Assembly: GCA_002862095.1 (NCBI GenBank)
Contig: PHSQ01000001.1
Coordinates: 1-64,000, forward strand
Direction: 5' to 3'
DNA length: 64,000 nucleotides
From: Methylocystis sp. KS32
GTDB lineage: Bacteria > Pseudomonadota > Alphaproteobacteria > Rhizobiales > Beijerinckiaceae
Under the pieces are notes generated by a model. That model saw nothing but the letters and a program-made list of their open reading frames with translations. It was not told where the DNA came from and did no database searches. Numbering within the stretch: position 1 is the stretch's first letter; each line of letters begins with the position of its first letter. A program made the translations under genes and the position numbers. This document shows, one piece after another, positions 36,041-45,334 of this stretch.

Positions 36041-36300
36041 CCATGGCAAGCGTTTTCTTCGCGTTGAACGATTTGGTCGGCTGCGGTCATATGTCCGGCC
36101 TTTCGGTGCGGCACATACGTCCGCTGGCCTTGATGAAGTCCGACGCACTGGATCCCTATCATTGGAGCGAGCTTTGTGCTCATGCTCAGCGTCAGGGTGT
36201 TCCAGGCATTCGGTCACGACCGTGTCGTTCATCACGTTTCGATGCGCTTGCCAAACTCGAAGCTCAGGCCCCCTAGCTTGTAGCGATGGCGGCCTTTTCC
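36041..36300 (-). ncRNA. Candidate bridge/seek RNA region of the IS1111-type element
   Basis: In IS1111 elements the guide RNA that pairs with target and donor DNA is made from the non-coding end downstream of the transposase; this 260-base stretch is that end. On the RNA strand the complement of 36137-36145 equals CGTCGGACT, which is found in the target's right flank at 37416-37424. GTTCAACG (complement of 36062-36069) pairs with the left flank CGTTGAGC (36019-36026) at 7 of 8 positions. The matches are short and could be chance; no fold was computed. Confidence 0.4.
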
Positions 36301-37326
36301 TTATGCCTTTGCGAACATCTCGGCGCGAAAGCATTCGCCAGTTTTCATCATCGCCCAGACGATCCGGGCCAGCTTATTGGCCAAGGCCACCGTGACCAGT
36401 CGCGCCGGCTTCTTCGCCAGCAACGCGACGATCCAGTCGCGCAAGGCGCCTTTGCGTTTGCCTACAACGCGCAACAGCGAGGTTGCCCCCAAGACAAGCG
36501 ATTTCCTGATGTATCGGTTGCCCTGCTTGGTGATGCCCCCGAGCGTCTGCTTGCCGCCGCTCGAATTCTGGCGCGGGGTGAGACCGAGCCAGGCGGCAAA
36601 ATCGCGGCCCGATTTGAACACACTCGGGTCGGGCACGCTAGCCGAGATCACCGAGGCGATGATTTTCCCGACGCCGGGAACCTGGTCGAGCAACCGGCTC
36701 ATTTCGCTTTGTGCATGGACGCGGCCGATTTGCTTCTCCAGATCGTCGATCGATTTGTCGAGCCCTTCGAGATGTTGGGCTAGAATCTTCACGGCTGCCT
36801 TGGCGACCTCGGGAAGGGTCGTATCGCTTTCGGCCAGTTCGAGCAGTTCGTCGACGCGGCCAATTCCCTTGGCGACAACAATGCCAAACTCCGAAAGATG
36901 GCTGCGCAGGGCGTTGACACTCATCGTTTGCTGTTTAACCAGCAATTCTCGTGTCTTGTGCAGCATCAGCGTCGCTTGTTGCTCGGCGCTCTTGATCGGA
37001 ACGAAGCGCATTCCAGGGCGGGACGCCGCCTCGCAGATCGCTTCCGCATCGACCGCGTCGTTCTTGCCGCGTTTGACATAGGGCTTGGTATAAGCCGGCG
37101 GCATCAGCAGAACTTCGTGGCCCATCGTCTCGAGTTCGCGCGCCCAATAATGCGCCGAGCCGCAGGCTTCCATGCCGATGAGGCAGGGCTCGATCTGCGC
37201 AAAGAACTCGTGCATCTTCGAGCGCTTTAATTTGCGCGTCACCGCGGGCCCGCCTTCATTCGCCACCGCGTGAACTTGAAAATAGTTCTTGGCCAGATCG
37301 ACGCCGATTCTGATAAACTGTTTCAC
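36301..37326 (-). CDS. IS110-family (IS1111) transposase
   Basis: A 341-residue DEDD recombinase starting at GTG 37326, which has GGGAGG 6 bases upstream. The N-terminal RuvC-like domain shows RIGVDLAKNYFQVHAV (Asp), CLIGMEACGSAHYWARELE (Glu) and KRGKNDAVDAEAICEAASRP (Asp pair). The C-terminal Tnp20 domain has LLDQVPGVGKIIASVISASV, GRDFAAWLGLTPRQNSSGGK and the Ser-bearing GGITKQGNRYIRKSLVLGAT. It appears intact. Confidence 0.95.
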   Translation of the reverse strand: MKQFIRIGVDLAKNYFQVHAVANEGGPAVTRKLKRSKMHEFFAQIEPCLIGMEACGSAHYWARELETMGHEVLLMPPAYTKPYVKRGKNDAVDAEAICEAASRPGMRFVPIKSAEQQATLMLHKTRELLVKQQTMSVNALRSHLSEFGIVVAKGIGRVDELLELAESDTTLPEVAKAAVKILAQHLEGLDKSIDDLEKQIGRVHAQSEMSRLLDQVPGVGKIIASVISASVPDPSVFKSGRDFAAWLGLTPRQNSSGGKQTLGGITKQGNRYIRKSLVLGATSLLRVVGKRKGALRDWIVALLAKKPARLVTVALANKLARIVWAMMKTGECFRAEMFAKA

Positions 37327-37407
37327 GGACGGCCTCCCTCTTTGTGGCGCTCCTGCGACCACGCCTTGGCACTATGATGCCGTTGAGGAGAGGCCGTCCA
37401 CATCATC

Positions 37408-38602
37408 ATTGACGACGTCGGACTCCTCGCCGTTCTCAACGACCCGGACCTCAAATCCGAACAGGGTGAGATTAACGTCGCGCGCGCCCGCGTCGTGCAA
37501 GCCGCCATCCTTCCCAACCCGACGGCCACTTATTCCTATGGCTAGTTGATCAGCGGTCCCGGCATCATCCCGTCGAACGCGGCCTCGTTGGCCGCGGAGA
37601 TCGTCCCGATCATTACCAGGGGCGCGCGAATGAAATCGGCGGAGGCGCGCTTGCGCCAAGTGGACGGCGATCAATTATGGCGCGAATGGCAGGTTGCGCA
37701 GAAAGCGCGGCAGCTCGCTCTCGATATTGCCTTCGCCGACCGCTTGGTCGCGCTGACCGAGCGGCAACGCGACCGCATCCGTGAGGCGACCAAGCAGGCA
37801 GCAAAAGCGGTCGGCGCGCGAAATCTCGCTCTCGCCGCCCTTTTCGCCGCTGGTTTCGGCCCTGGCGGCTGCGCAGCAATCGCTCGCGGCGCTGCGGCTG
37901 CAGCGTCTCCAAAATTGGCAGGCGCTCGACGCGCTTCTCGGTCTCGACCCGACGGTCCGCTTAGCCATTGCGGCGCCAGCCTTGCCGGCGCCGCCATCAG
38001 CGATCGAGCCTCTCATCGCCAGCCTACCGGAGCGACGACCCGATCTCGCCGCACTACGTCTCGGCTACGACTCGGCCGAAGAAGATGTGAGGGCGGCGAT
38101 TCTCGGCCAGTTTCCGGCGTTCTCGATCGGCGGCAACTATCTGGCTGACACCACTGCCATCGTGAGCGCCGGGCCAACCGTCACCTTCGCGCTGCCCATT
38201 TTCGACCGCAACCAGTGCGTCATCGCCAAAACCCGCGCGACGCAGGAGGTGTTGCATGCTCAGCATCAGGCGCGGCTCGACGCCGCCGCGGCCACAGCGC
38301 GCGGCCTTTTTGAACAGACTTCGCGCCTTTCCGCCGACCTCGGGCAGGCCCGCTCCGCAGCGCGGATCTCCGAATTGATCGCCGCCAACGCACGGCAGGC
38401 TTATGCGCAGGGCAATCTCGACCAGCGCAGCCTCGTCGATTATGAAACCACGGCGTTCGAGCGGCAGCTGCAGGTTGTGTCGATCGAACGCCAGATCGGT
38501 GAGGATCATATCCTTCTCGCGCTCGAACTGGGGCTCGGATTTCCGCCCGTGCGGCTCGCCATCCGCTCGGCGCGGCTCGCCCTCGAGAGTCGGACCGGAT
38601 GA
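37408..38602 (+). pseudogene. TolC-like outer-membrane efflux protein, 3' part
   Basis: Continues the split gene: VVQAAILPNPTATYSYG, then a TAG near 37543, then SLAAEIVPIITRGARMKSAE and WQVAQKARQLALDIAFADRL. Near 37800 the frame shifts and the rest (SALAAAQQSLAALRLQRLQN, ERRPDLAALRLGYDSAEED, IFDRNQCVIAKTRATQEVLH, VDYETTAFERQLQVVSIERQ) is intact to the TGA. So besides the IS there is a stop and a frameshift: the gene has been dead for some time. The stop overlaps the adaptor start (ATGA). Confidence 0.8.
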
Positions 38603-38850
38603 AACATAGCAGCCTCAAGCTCTTCGCAGTTCTCATCTTCGTCGCGGGGACGTGCGCCACGCCGGCATCCGGCGTGGCGGGAGGCGCAGATCGCAGCCCG
38701 ACAGCCCTCGTTCGTCTGACCAAGCTCGAAAAGGGGAGCCTGCCGCGCATCGTCGAAGCCTTCGGCCGAGCCGAGCCCGGCCCCTCGGCGCGTCAAACCA
38801 TCCAGGCGCCGCTCGCGGCCGTGGTCAACAGGATCTTTGTCAAGGCCGGG
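38599..38850 (+). pseudogene. RND efflux periplasmic adaptor, N-terminal fragment
   Basis: Starts MKHSSLKLFAVLIFVAGTCA (signal peptide), then ALVRLTKLEKGSLPRIVEAF, GRAEPGPSARQTIQAPLAAV and VNRIFVKAG, the first beta-barrel and lipoyl entry of HlyD/CusB-like adaptors. After residue 84 the sequence is unrelated, and the frame stops at 38956-38958. The inner-membrane pump gene is absent. Confidence 0.75.
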
Positions 38851-38944
38851 CCGAAGGCGTGGCAATCCAGAGGGCTGGCGCGGCTTAAGGATTGCCTCCC
38901 ACCACGCCTTCGGCTCGCGATGACGTCGCCCTTTACCGCTCCGG

Positions 38945-39080
38945 TTTCGGCTTCGTGACGCAGTAGAATTAGCAGCTTGTATGGCATTGGCGGGGTTCCC
39001 AACGCGACGAAGGCGAGACGAGGGATCATGTCTTCGAGTTTGTATCTGCGGTTGAACCGATATTGGAATTCGGTGAGATT
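38945..39080 (-). pseudogene. IS1595-like transposase, C-terminal fragment
   Basis: The minus strand reads LTEFQYRFNRRYKLEDMIPR and LAFVALGTPPMPYKLLIL, the C-terminal EFQYRFNRR...PRL motif of IS1595/ISXO2-like transposases. Everything upstream is missing. It sits where the adaptor gene is cut, so deletion between this element and the adaptor is likely. Confidence 0.6.
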
Positions 39081-39310
39081 TCACCCCGCTATTCGGTCAT
39101 GCTGGGCGCCCCTGGCGCAATCCCGTGTGTTTTGGTTGCAACAAAATGAAACACAACCTAAAGTATGCATCGAATCGGATTTTTCCCGGGTTCGTGCCCG
39201 AAACGCCGAGCCGGGAGGCATCCAGCGATCCGTGTTTGCGACAGAAGCGCAGAGGCTTACGCCGCCGCGCCAGGAGCAAACCGGACGCCTTGACCTTGCG
39301 GGGGGCTCTG

Positions 39311-39691
39311 ATGAAAGAATTTTATTTGACCGATGAGCGCTGGGCGCTGATCGCGGAATGCGTTCCGGGCAAAGAGGGAGATCCTGGCTGCCACGGTCGT
39401 GACAATCGCCTGTTTATCGAGGCTGTGCTGTGGGTCGCGCGCACCGGTTCTCCCTGGCGAGATCTTCCGTCTCATTTCGGCAAGTGGTACACCGCCTATA
39501 CCCGTTTTCGTCGCTGGGTGAAAAACGACGTCTGGTCGCGAGTGCTGACCAAATTAGCGGAGGATAACAGCTGCGAATATTTTTATCGGGACGGGAAGCT
39601 GTTATATTCGCCGCTCCGCGCGGTGCTCGCGCGCGAAAATGACGCCGGCGCCGCGACGCCTCTACCTCCGGCGGGAGAACAGGCGGCCTGA
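39311..39691 (+). pseudogene. IS5-family transposase, N-terminal fragment
   Basis: MKEFYLTDERWALIAECVPG, GCHGRDNRLFIEAVLWVART, GSPWRDLPSHFGKWYTAYTR and FRRWVKNDVWSRVLTKLAED are the IS5 (IS1031-like) OrfA. It loses similarity after about residue 95, where the second ORF with the catalytic Asp should begin, and runs into unrelated sequence. Not functional. Confidence 0.8.
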
Positions 39692-39707
39692 CAGCGAATT
39701 CACCCTG

Positions 39708-40532
39708 TCAGTTTTGGGACTGCGCGCGCGCCATTGCGACGTGCAACTGAATGTCCATAGATTCGTCCCCACCGCCCGTGCGCGCGGCTCGGACAGGCGC
39801 GGCGCCGAGATGATCGAGCCCGACGGCCACCCGAACATAAGAGTCGTCGGGCGACATTTTTCGGCTGGAGTCGAAACCAACCCACCCCAGTCCTGCCACG
39901 AAGGCCTCGGCCCAGGCGTGAGCCTCCACCCTCGCCTCCGAGCCGTCTTGCCTAGCCACATAGCCGCTTATGTATCTTGCGGGAATATCGAGCGCGCGGG
40001 CGCAGGCGATATATATATGGGCTAAATCCAGGGGATGACCGGCCTGTTTGTCGAAAGCGACGTCCGCGCATTCGATCTCTTGCGTTGCGTCGCGATTGAG
40101 TTGCATACGTTCATGCAACGCCGCCATAACCGCATGTAACCTGTCGAGCGTCGCGGCTTCTCCTGCACAGGCGGATTTCGCGAAATCCCGAATTTGCTCG
40201 TTCGAGGCCGTTAGCGGCGTTTCGCGCAAGAACAATTCGAGCGGAAAACGCTCGATCGTTCCGCTCACCACCCCGGCTGTATCGAAAGTTTCGACTTCGC
40301 CTTCGACAAGCGTCGTCAAGCTTTCGAACGGGCCGTCGACCGTGAAGGAGTGCATGATATTGCCGAGGGCGTCCTCGACCTGTCTCAGTCGGCTGTCGCG
40401 ATCGACTTCGATGCGCCAGGCGATCACCCGCTGGCTATTGCAATTGCGCGGCGTGACGAGAAGTTTTTGGACCGCGGCTTTCGCGGGCTCGCTATAGCGA
40501 TAGCTGATCTCATGTTTGACGCGCATCCGCAT
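39708..40532 (-). CDS. Transglutaminase-like protein with bacterial N-terminal domain
   Basis: A 274-residue protein. The N-terminal beta domain (MRMRVKHEISYRYSEPAKAA, LVTPRNCNSQRVIAWRIEVD) precedes a papain-like core. The usual catalytic region is YIACARALDIPARYISGYVA (nucleophile Cys), RVEAHAWAEAFVAGLGWVGF (His) and FDSSRKMSPDDSYVRVAVGL (Asp/Asn). Last gene of a three-gene operon with alpha-E and ATP-grasp proteins, 15 bases after alpha-E. The set is widely conserved and proposed to act on a peptide or small protein; the substrate is unknown. Confidence 0.92.
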   Translation of the reverse strand: MRMRVKHEISYRYSEPAKAAVQKLLVTPRNCNSQRVIAWRIEVDRDSRLRQVEDALGNIMHSFTVDGPFESLTTLVEGEVETFDTAGVVSGTIERFPLELFLRETPLTASNEQIRDFAKSACAGEAATLDRLHAVMAALHERMQLNRDATQEIECADVAFDKQAGHPLDLAHIYIACARALDIPARYISGYVARQDGSEARVEAHAWAEAFVAGLGWVGFDSSRKMSPDDSYVRVAVGLDHLGAAPVRAARTGGGDESMDIQLHVAMARAQSQN

Positions 40533-40547
40533 GAAGAGGACCTTGGC

Positions 40548-41507
40548 TCAGAACAAATATTGATCGGACACCAGCGCGCCCAAACGTGCGTTGTCCGATA
40601 TGAAAGCGCCCACGAACTCATGCAATCCGCCCTGAAAGAGCGCCTCCACGGACATGTTTTCGAGCTTGCCATAGACAGCCCGCGCGTGGCTTTGCGCCGG
40701 CCCTTGTCGCCCATGCGTATTCGCCAGGCGGTCGAGATAGCGAACGACGCTTTCATAACATGAAATCAAGGATCGAGGCATTTCGGGCCGAAGGATAAGG
40801 AGGTCAGCGACAAGCCATGGTTTGAGGCTCTCGCGATAGACCCATTGATAGGCGGTGTGCGCCGAAACCGCGCGCAGGATGGCGGCCCATTGAAAATAGT
40901 CCAGAGAGCCGCCGATCACTTCCTTCTCGGGCAAGAGCAATTGATATTTGACGTCGAGCAGCCGCGCGGTGTTGTCCGCCCGTTCGATAAAAAGCCCCAC
41001 GCGCGAAAACCAATAAGCGTCGTTCCGCAGCATGGTTCGATTGGCGCCGCCATCATAGGTCAGCGACACGCGCTTCACGAAATCTAGGAAGCGTGTGAGA
41101 TCCTCGCCGGAGCGAGCGGCGCGCGCCTGCTCGATCGCTTGCATCTCGAGATAGCCGTCGTTAATGGCCTCCCACATTTCGACCGTCAAAGCGGTGCGAA
41201 CCGCCCGAGCGTTGGCGCGCGCCTGCCCGATGCAATTGCGGATCGAACTGGGGTTTTCGGGGGAAAACGCCAGAAACTCGATGACATTGGCCTCATTGAG
41301 CGGTCGCCCGGCCGCGTGGAAGGCCTGAACGGAGCCGGAAGAGAGAAGCACGCCCTCCCATTCGCTCTCCGCGCCGCCATAGGCTTTGGGCAGGGATGCC
41401 AGCCGACGGGAGGCCTTTATGACACGAGCGAGAAAATCGGCGCGCTCCATGTAGCGAGCGAGCCAATAGAGATTGTCGGCGGTGCGTGACAGCATAATCG
41501 AACTCAA
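40548..41507 (-). CDS. Alpha-E domain protein
   Basis: A 319-residue all-helical protein of the alpha-E family: MLSRTADNLYWLARYMERAD, FLARVIKASRRLASLP, NPSSIRNCIGQARANARAVR, WEAINDGYLEMQ and FLSFCYESVVRYLDRL-like segments (actual RSLISCYESVVRYLDRLANT). No enzyme motif is visible. In this family it always accompanies circularly permuted ATP-grasp enzymes and is thought to assist them. Middle gene of the operon. Confidence 0.92.
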   Translation of the reverse strand: MSSIMLSRTADNLYWLARYMERADFLARVIKASRRLASLPKAYGGAESEWEGVLLSSGSVQAFHAAGRPLNEANVIEFLAFSPENPSSIRNCIGQARANARAVRTALTVEMWEAINDGYLEMQAIEQARAARSGEDLTRFLDFVKRVSLTYDGGANRTMLRNDAYWFSRVGLFIERADNTARLLDVKYQLLLPEKEVIGGSLDYFQWAAILRAVSAHTAYQWVYRESLKPWLVADLLILRPEMPRSLISCYESVVRYLDRLANTHGRQGPAQSHARAVYGKLENMSVEALFQGGLHEFVGAFISDNARLGALVSDQYLF

Positions 41508-41570
41508 AGAGGCGCCAGACCAAAGGCTTGGCGGAGGTGAAGCGTCGTATCGAACGAAGGTTGCTGCGCG

Positions 41571-43007
41571 TCACCCAGGCGCGTCGTCCACAACCCAGGT
41601 GTCCTTGGTTCCTCCGCCCTGGCTCGAGTTCACGACGAGCGATTTCTCGGTCATGGCCACGCGGGTGAGCCCGCCCGGAACGACGCAGATATCCTTGGCG
41701 CCCTGCAAGACGAAAGGGCGCAGGTCCACATGGCGCGGCGCAAGGCCTTGGGCGACGGAAATCGGGCAGGTCGACAGCGCAAGCGTTGGCTGCGCAATGA
41801 AATTGTCTGGCCGTTCGGTCAGCTTTTTCTCGAATTCCTCGATCTGCGCCCGCGTCGCGTGCGGACCGACCAACATGCCATATCCGCCCGAGCCATTCAC
41901 TTCCTTGACGACAAGTTCGTCGAGATGGCCGAGCACATAGGAAAGCGCTTCCTTCTCGCGGCAGCGCCATGTCGGCACGTTTTTCAAGATAGGCTCTTCG
42001 CCGAGATAAAAGCGAATGGCGTCCGGAATATAGGTGTAGGTCGCCTTGTCGTCCGCGACTCCAGCCCCGACCGCATTGGCGAGCGTCACATTGCCCGCAT
42101 AATAGGCGCCCATCAGACCGGCGACGCCGAGAGCCGAATCCGGTCGAAACACCAAGGGATCAAGAAAATCGTCGTCTATGCGCCGGTAGATCACATCAAC
42201 CCGCCGGGGTCCCTCGGTGGTGCGCATATAAACGACGTCATCCCTGACGAAGAGATCCCGACCTTCGACAAGTTCAACGCCAAGCTTGTCCGCCAAAAAC
42301 GAATGTTCGTAGAAAGCAGAATTATACTGCCCGGGAGTGAGCAGCACGATGGTCGGATCATGGTTCGCATTGCGCGGCGCCACCGAGCGCAAGGTTGCGA
42401 GCAGACGGTCGGGATAATTTTCGATCGGAGCGACCTGATGCATCGCGAAGAGGTCCGGGAACAACCGCATCATCACTTCCCGGTTTTCCAGCATGTAGGA
42501 GACGCCGGAAGGCGTTCGGGCGTTGTCTTCCAGAACGTAGAAATTCTCGTCGTCGGTGCGAACGATGTCGATGCCGGCGATCTGCACATAGACGTCGTGC
42601 GGCGTGCGGCGCCCGGCCATTTCCGGGCGATAGGCCGGATTGCGATAAACGAGTTCCGACGGCACGACGTCGGCTTTCAGAATTTCGCCGGGGCCATAGA
42701 GGTCCGCGAGAAAGAGATTAAGGGCGCGGACGCGCTGAACGAGGCCTTTCTCAAGCACGGACCATTCGGTTCTGGAGAGAATGCGCGGCAGAAGGTCGAA
42801 AGGGATCAGTCGCTCGGTCGCCTCCTTGGAGCCATAGACGGCGAAAGTGATTCCGATTCTCCTGAATAACAGCTCGGCTTGAGCGCGACGCGAGGAGAGA
42901 AAATCCTGGGGTGTTTCCGCGAGCCAATTGGAGAGTTTTTGATATGGCGGACGGGTTAGGCCTCCCGTTCCTTTCATTTCGTCGAACTGGACCCTGCTGA
43001 ATTCCAA
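41571..43007 (-). CDS. Circularly permuted type 2 ATP-grasp protein
   Basis: A 478-residue predicted carboxylate-amine ligase. Segments seen: RRIGITFAVYGSKEATERLI, PFDLLPRILSRTEWSVLEKG, LVQRVRALNLFLADLYGPGE, then the ATP-grasp parts DENFYVLEDNARTPSGVSYM, DKATYTYIPDAIRFYLGEEP, VVKEVNGSGGYGMLVGPHAT and VDLRPFVLQGAKDICVVPGG. It should join an amine to a carboxylate using ATP, probably on a peptide. First gene of the operon with alpha-E and transglutaminase. Confidence 0.93.
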   Translation of the reverse strand: MEFSRVQFDEMKGTGGLTRPPYQKLSNWLAETPQDFLSSRRAQAELLFRRIGITFAVYGSKEATERLIPFDLLPRILSRTEWSVLEKGLVQRVRALNLFLADLYGPGEILKADVVPSELVYRNPAYRPEMAGRRTPHDVYVQIAGIDIVRTDDENFYVLEDNARTPSGVSYMLENREVMMRLFPDLFAMHQVAPIENYPDRLLATLRSVAPRNANHDPTIVLLTPGQYNSAFYEHSFLADKLGVELVEGRDLFVRDDVVYMRTTEGPRRVDVIYRRIDDDFLDPLVFRPDSALGVAGLMGAYYAGNVTLANAVGAGVADDKATYTYIPDAIRFYLGEEPILKNVPTWRCREKEALSYVLGHLDELVVKEVNGSGGYGMLVGPHATRAQIEEFEKKLTERPDNFIAQPTLALSTCPISVAQGLAPRHVDLRPFVLQGAKDICVVPGGLTRVAMTEKSLVVNSSQGGGTKDTWVVDDAPG

Positions 43008-43259
43008 AGTAGCCGCTCCTCGCTGCTCAGAGAGTCAAAGCAGCAATCCCGCTCACCGCCATGTTCCGGCGTGCGATCATGCGTCGCATCTCTCTTAAGC
43101 AAGAGATGGGCCATGCTCGCGAAACGCCGGTCTTCGCCAAAGGTTGCGCGAGAAAAACCGGTCAGGCGCTCTTGCTCCCGTCAGGCGTGAAAAAATCGGG
43201 TTCAACCCTCGGCGAGGTTTATTGCGGGAATAAGAAATCGCTCCAGGTTCAAAAAGCTG

Positions 43260-43310
43260 GAGCACAATCTGATCGAAAAAGTCTATCAACTTTTTCGGAT
43301 TTTGCTCTAG
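43260..43310. repeat. Palindromic intergenic element or terminator
   Basis: CGAAAAAGT (43274-43282), loop CTATCA, ACTTTTTCG (43289-43297) form a perfect 9-bp stem; weaker pairing extends outward (AGCACAATCTGAT against ATTTTGCTCT). It immediately follows the glutathione peroxidase stop on the minus strand and could end its message. The look is that of dispersed palindromic repeats in Hyphomicrobiales, but only this copy was noticed. Confidence 0.6.
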
Positions 43311-43793
43311 TCACGCGAGCGCCGCCGCCACTTCGGCGTCGATGGCCTGGGGCGCGTCGCTCGGGGCGAAGCGCTTGAGGACGCGACCCCGACGATCGAC
43401 CAGAAATTTCGTGAAGTTCCATTTGATCGCCAGCGTGCCCAATAATCCAGGCGCCTGCTCTTTCAAAATGGCGAATAACGGGTGTGTCCGTTCTCCGTTA
43501 ACATCCAGTTTGGAGAACATTGGAAACGTCACATTATAATTGAGATCGCAGAATTTCGCGATTTCCTGTTCCGTTCCAGGTTCCTGCTGACCAAACTGGT
43601 TGCATGGGAAGCCCAGAATGACAAAGCCCTGCGCTGCGTATTTGCGGTAGAGCGTCTCCAGTCCGGCATATTGCGGCGTGAATCCGCATTTGCTGGCCAC
43701 ATTGACGATCAACAAAACCTTGCCGGAATATTCGCCGAGTTTTATCGATTCGCCTTCGATGGTTATCGCTTCAATATCGTAGAATCGGGTCAT
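43311..43793 (-). CDS. Glutathione peroxidase
   Basis: A 160-residue thiol peroxidase reducing hydroperoxides. Active-site motif NVASKCGFTPQYAGLETLY (peroxidatic Cys, not selenocysteine), FPCNQFGQQEPGTEQEI (Gln and second Cys) and IKWNFTKFLVDRRG (Trp). The start at 43793 has GGGAGG before it. It is 41 bases after the sigma-54 regulator stop on the same strand, so read-through is possible. Confidence 0.93.
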   Translation of the reverse strand: MTRFYDIEAITIEGESIKLGEYSGKVLLIVNVASKCGFTPQYAGLETLYRKYAAQGFVILGFPCNQFGQQEPGTEQEIAKFCDLNYNVTFPMFSKLDVNGERTHPLFAILKEQAPGLLGTLAIKWNFTKFLVDRRGRVLKRFAPSDAPQAIDAEVAAALA

Positions 43794-43834
43794 GCCTGGC
43801 CTCCCTGGGCGGAAGGCTCGCACAATCTGTCGGC

Positions 43835-45334
43835 CTAAGCCACCAGGCTGGTTTCAGCGGATTGATCCTCGGCTCCGTCCTCGCCCAGACCATATTCCTT
43901 CATCTTGCGATAAAGAGTCGAGCGTCCAATGCCGAGACGGCGGGCGATCTCTGACATCTGTCCACGGTAATGCTGGAGAGCGAAACGGATCGTTTCCGCC
44001 TCGATGTCTTCAAGTCTCCTCATTTCGCCGGTCTGAGCGAGCAGCGGCAAAACATTAGGGTCTCTCACTTCCACGCGCAGAATCTCGCGCTCTCTGGGCG
44101 CAGATTGCAGTTCGGGGGCGGGCAAGGGGGGAACGCGGACGTCGAAACCCGAGACATGCGCCGCGACCTGCGGGAATTCCGCGACCGTAAGCTCGTCGCC
44201 TTCCGCCAGCACCACGGCGCGGAACACGGCGTTTTCGAGTTGGCGCACATTTCCCGGCCAGTCATAGGAGCACAGCAGGGACAACGCCTCGGCCCCGACC
44301 CCGCGAATCGTCCGCCCCTCCTCCGCGGAGAGTCGCGCGCAGAAGCGGCGCGCCAGATCGGGAATGTCCTCCTTGCGGGAGCGCAGCGGCGGGATGCAGA
44401 TGGGGAAAACGTTAAGGCGATAGAACAGGTCTTCGCGAAACTGGCCCCGCTTGACGAGTTCGATGAGATTCTGGTTCGTGGCGGAGATCAGGCGAATATC
44501 GACGCGGACCGGACGCTTGGAGCCGATAGGATCGATTTCGCCTTCCTGCAGGGCTCGTAGCAGCTTGACCTGCAAATCCAGCGGCAATTCGCCGATTTCA
44601 TCGAGAAACAGGGTGCCGCCATTCGCCTCGACGAATTTGCCGACGTGTTTTTCCGTCGCGCCGGTGAAGGCCCCTTTTTCATGGCCGAACAAAATCGACT
44701 CGACCAGATTCGCCGGCAAGGCGCCGCAGTTGACCGTTATGAAAGGCTTGCCCTTGCGATCGGAGGCGCCCTGAATCGCCCGCGCGACAAGTTCCTTTCC
44801 CACGCCCGATTCGCCTTCGATCAGGACCGGAATCGTCGAGTGGGCCGAACGTTCGCCAAGGCGGATCACGCGGGCCATTTCGGGGCTGTGAGAAACCAGA
44901 TCCTTGAAGGTCAAAGCGCCTTGGGAGCGCCGGCTAATGCGCCGCATTTCTCCCGCGAGCGCATCGGCGGACAAGGCGTTCTTGATCGAAATTTGTAGAC
45001 GCTCGGCGCCGACGGGCTTGACCACGAAATCATGCGCCCCGGCCCGCATCGCGGAAATCACCGCTTCGATCGAGCCATGCGCCGTCTGCACGATCACCGG
45101 CGTGGCGAGCTTGAGTTCGCGCATTCTGGTCAGAACGCCCATGCCGTCGAGGTCGGGCATGACGAGATCGAGAATCAGCAAGGCGACCGGCGAGGCCCCA
45201 GATTGTGTGAGACGCGAAAGCGCGAGCTCCCCGCTCTCCACCGTTTCGACGTCATAGCCGAAGCGCCGCGTCATCGCCTCAAGCAGGCGGCGCTGCACGG
45301 GATCGTCGTCGGCGATGAGAATTGTCGGAGTCAT
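43835..45334 (-). CDS. Sigma-54-dependent response regulator (NtrC type)
   Basis: A 499-residue enhancer-binding protein. The receiver domain MTPTILIADDDPVQRRLLEA has the phospho-Asp in LLILDLVMPDLDG. The AAA+ domain has Walker A GESGVGKELVARAI, the sigma-54 contact GAFTGATEKHVGKF and Walker B GGTLFLDEIGELPLDLQ. The Fis-type helix-turn-helix is MSEIARRLGIGRSTLYRKMK. It activates RpoN promoters. No kinase gene is adjacent, so its partner is unknown. Confidence 0.92.
   Translation of the reverse strand: MTPTILIADDDPVQRRLLEAMTRRFGYDVETVESGELALSRLTQSGASPVALLILDLVMPDLDGMGVLTRMRELKLATPVIVQTAHGSIEAVISAMRAGAHDFVVKPVGAERLQISIKNALSADALAGEMRRISRRSQGALTFKDLVSHSPEMARVIRLGERSAHSTIPVLIEGESGVGKELVARAIQGASDRKGKPFITVNCGALPANLVESILFGHEKGAFTGATEKHVGKFVEANGGTLFLDEIGELPLDLQVKLLRALQEGEIDPIGSKRPVRVDIRLISATNQNLIELVKRGQFREDLFYRLNVFPICIPPLRSRKEDIPDLARRFCARLSAEEGRTIRGVGAEALSLLCSYDWPGNVRQLENAVFRAVVLAEGDELTVAEFPQVAAHVSGFDVRVPPLPAPELQSAPREREILRVEVRDPNVLPLLAQTGEMRRLEDIEAETIRFALQHYRGQMSEIARRLGIGRSTLYRKMKEYGLGEDGAEDQSAETSLVA

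Larger units (their letters stand above)
36029..37407 (-). mobile_element. IS110-family element, IS1111 subgroup
   Basis: A 1.38-kb element inserted in the TolC-like gene. The 12-base ATGTGGACGGCC at 36029-36040 is repeated in inverse at 37392-37403, close to but not exactly at the ends, as typical of IS1111 elements. The transposase is on the minus strand with only about 75 bases before it and 272 non-coding bases after it. CAT occurs at both junctions (36026-36028 and 37404-37409 region), so the exact ends are uncertain by about 3 bases. No target duplication, as expected for the family. Confidence 0.85.

Noticed and set aside
41730..42869. A 379-codon frame opposite the ATP-grasp gene
   Set aside because: It is antisense to a well-conserved gene, with no ribosome site or known domain.
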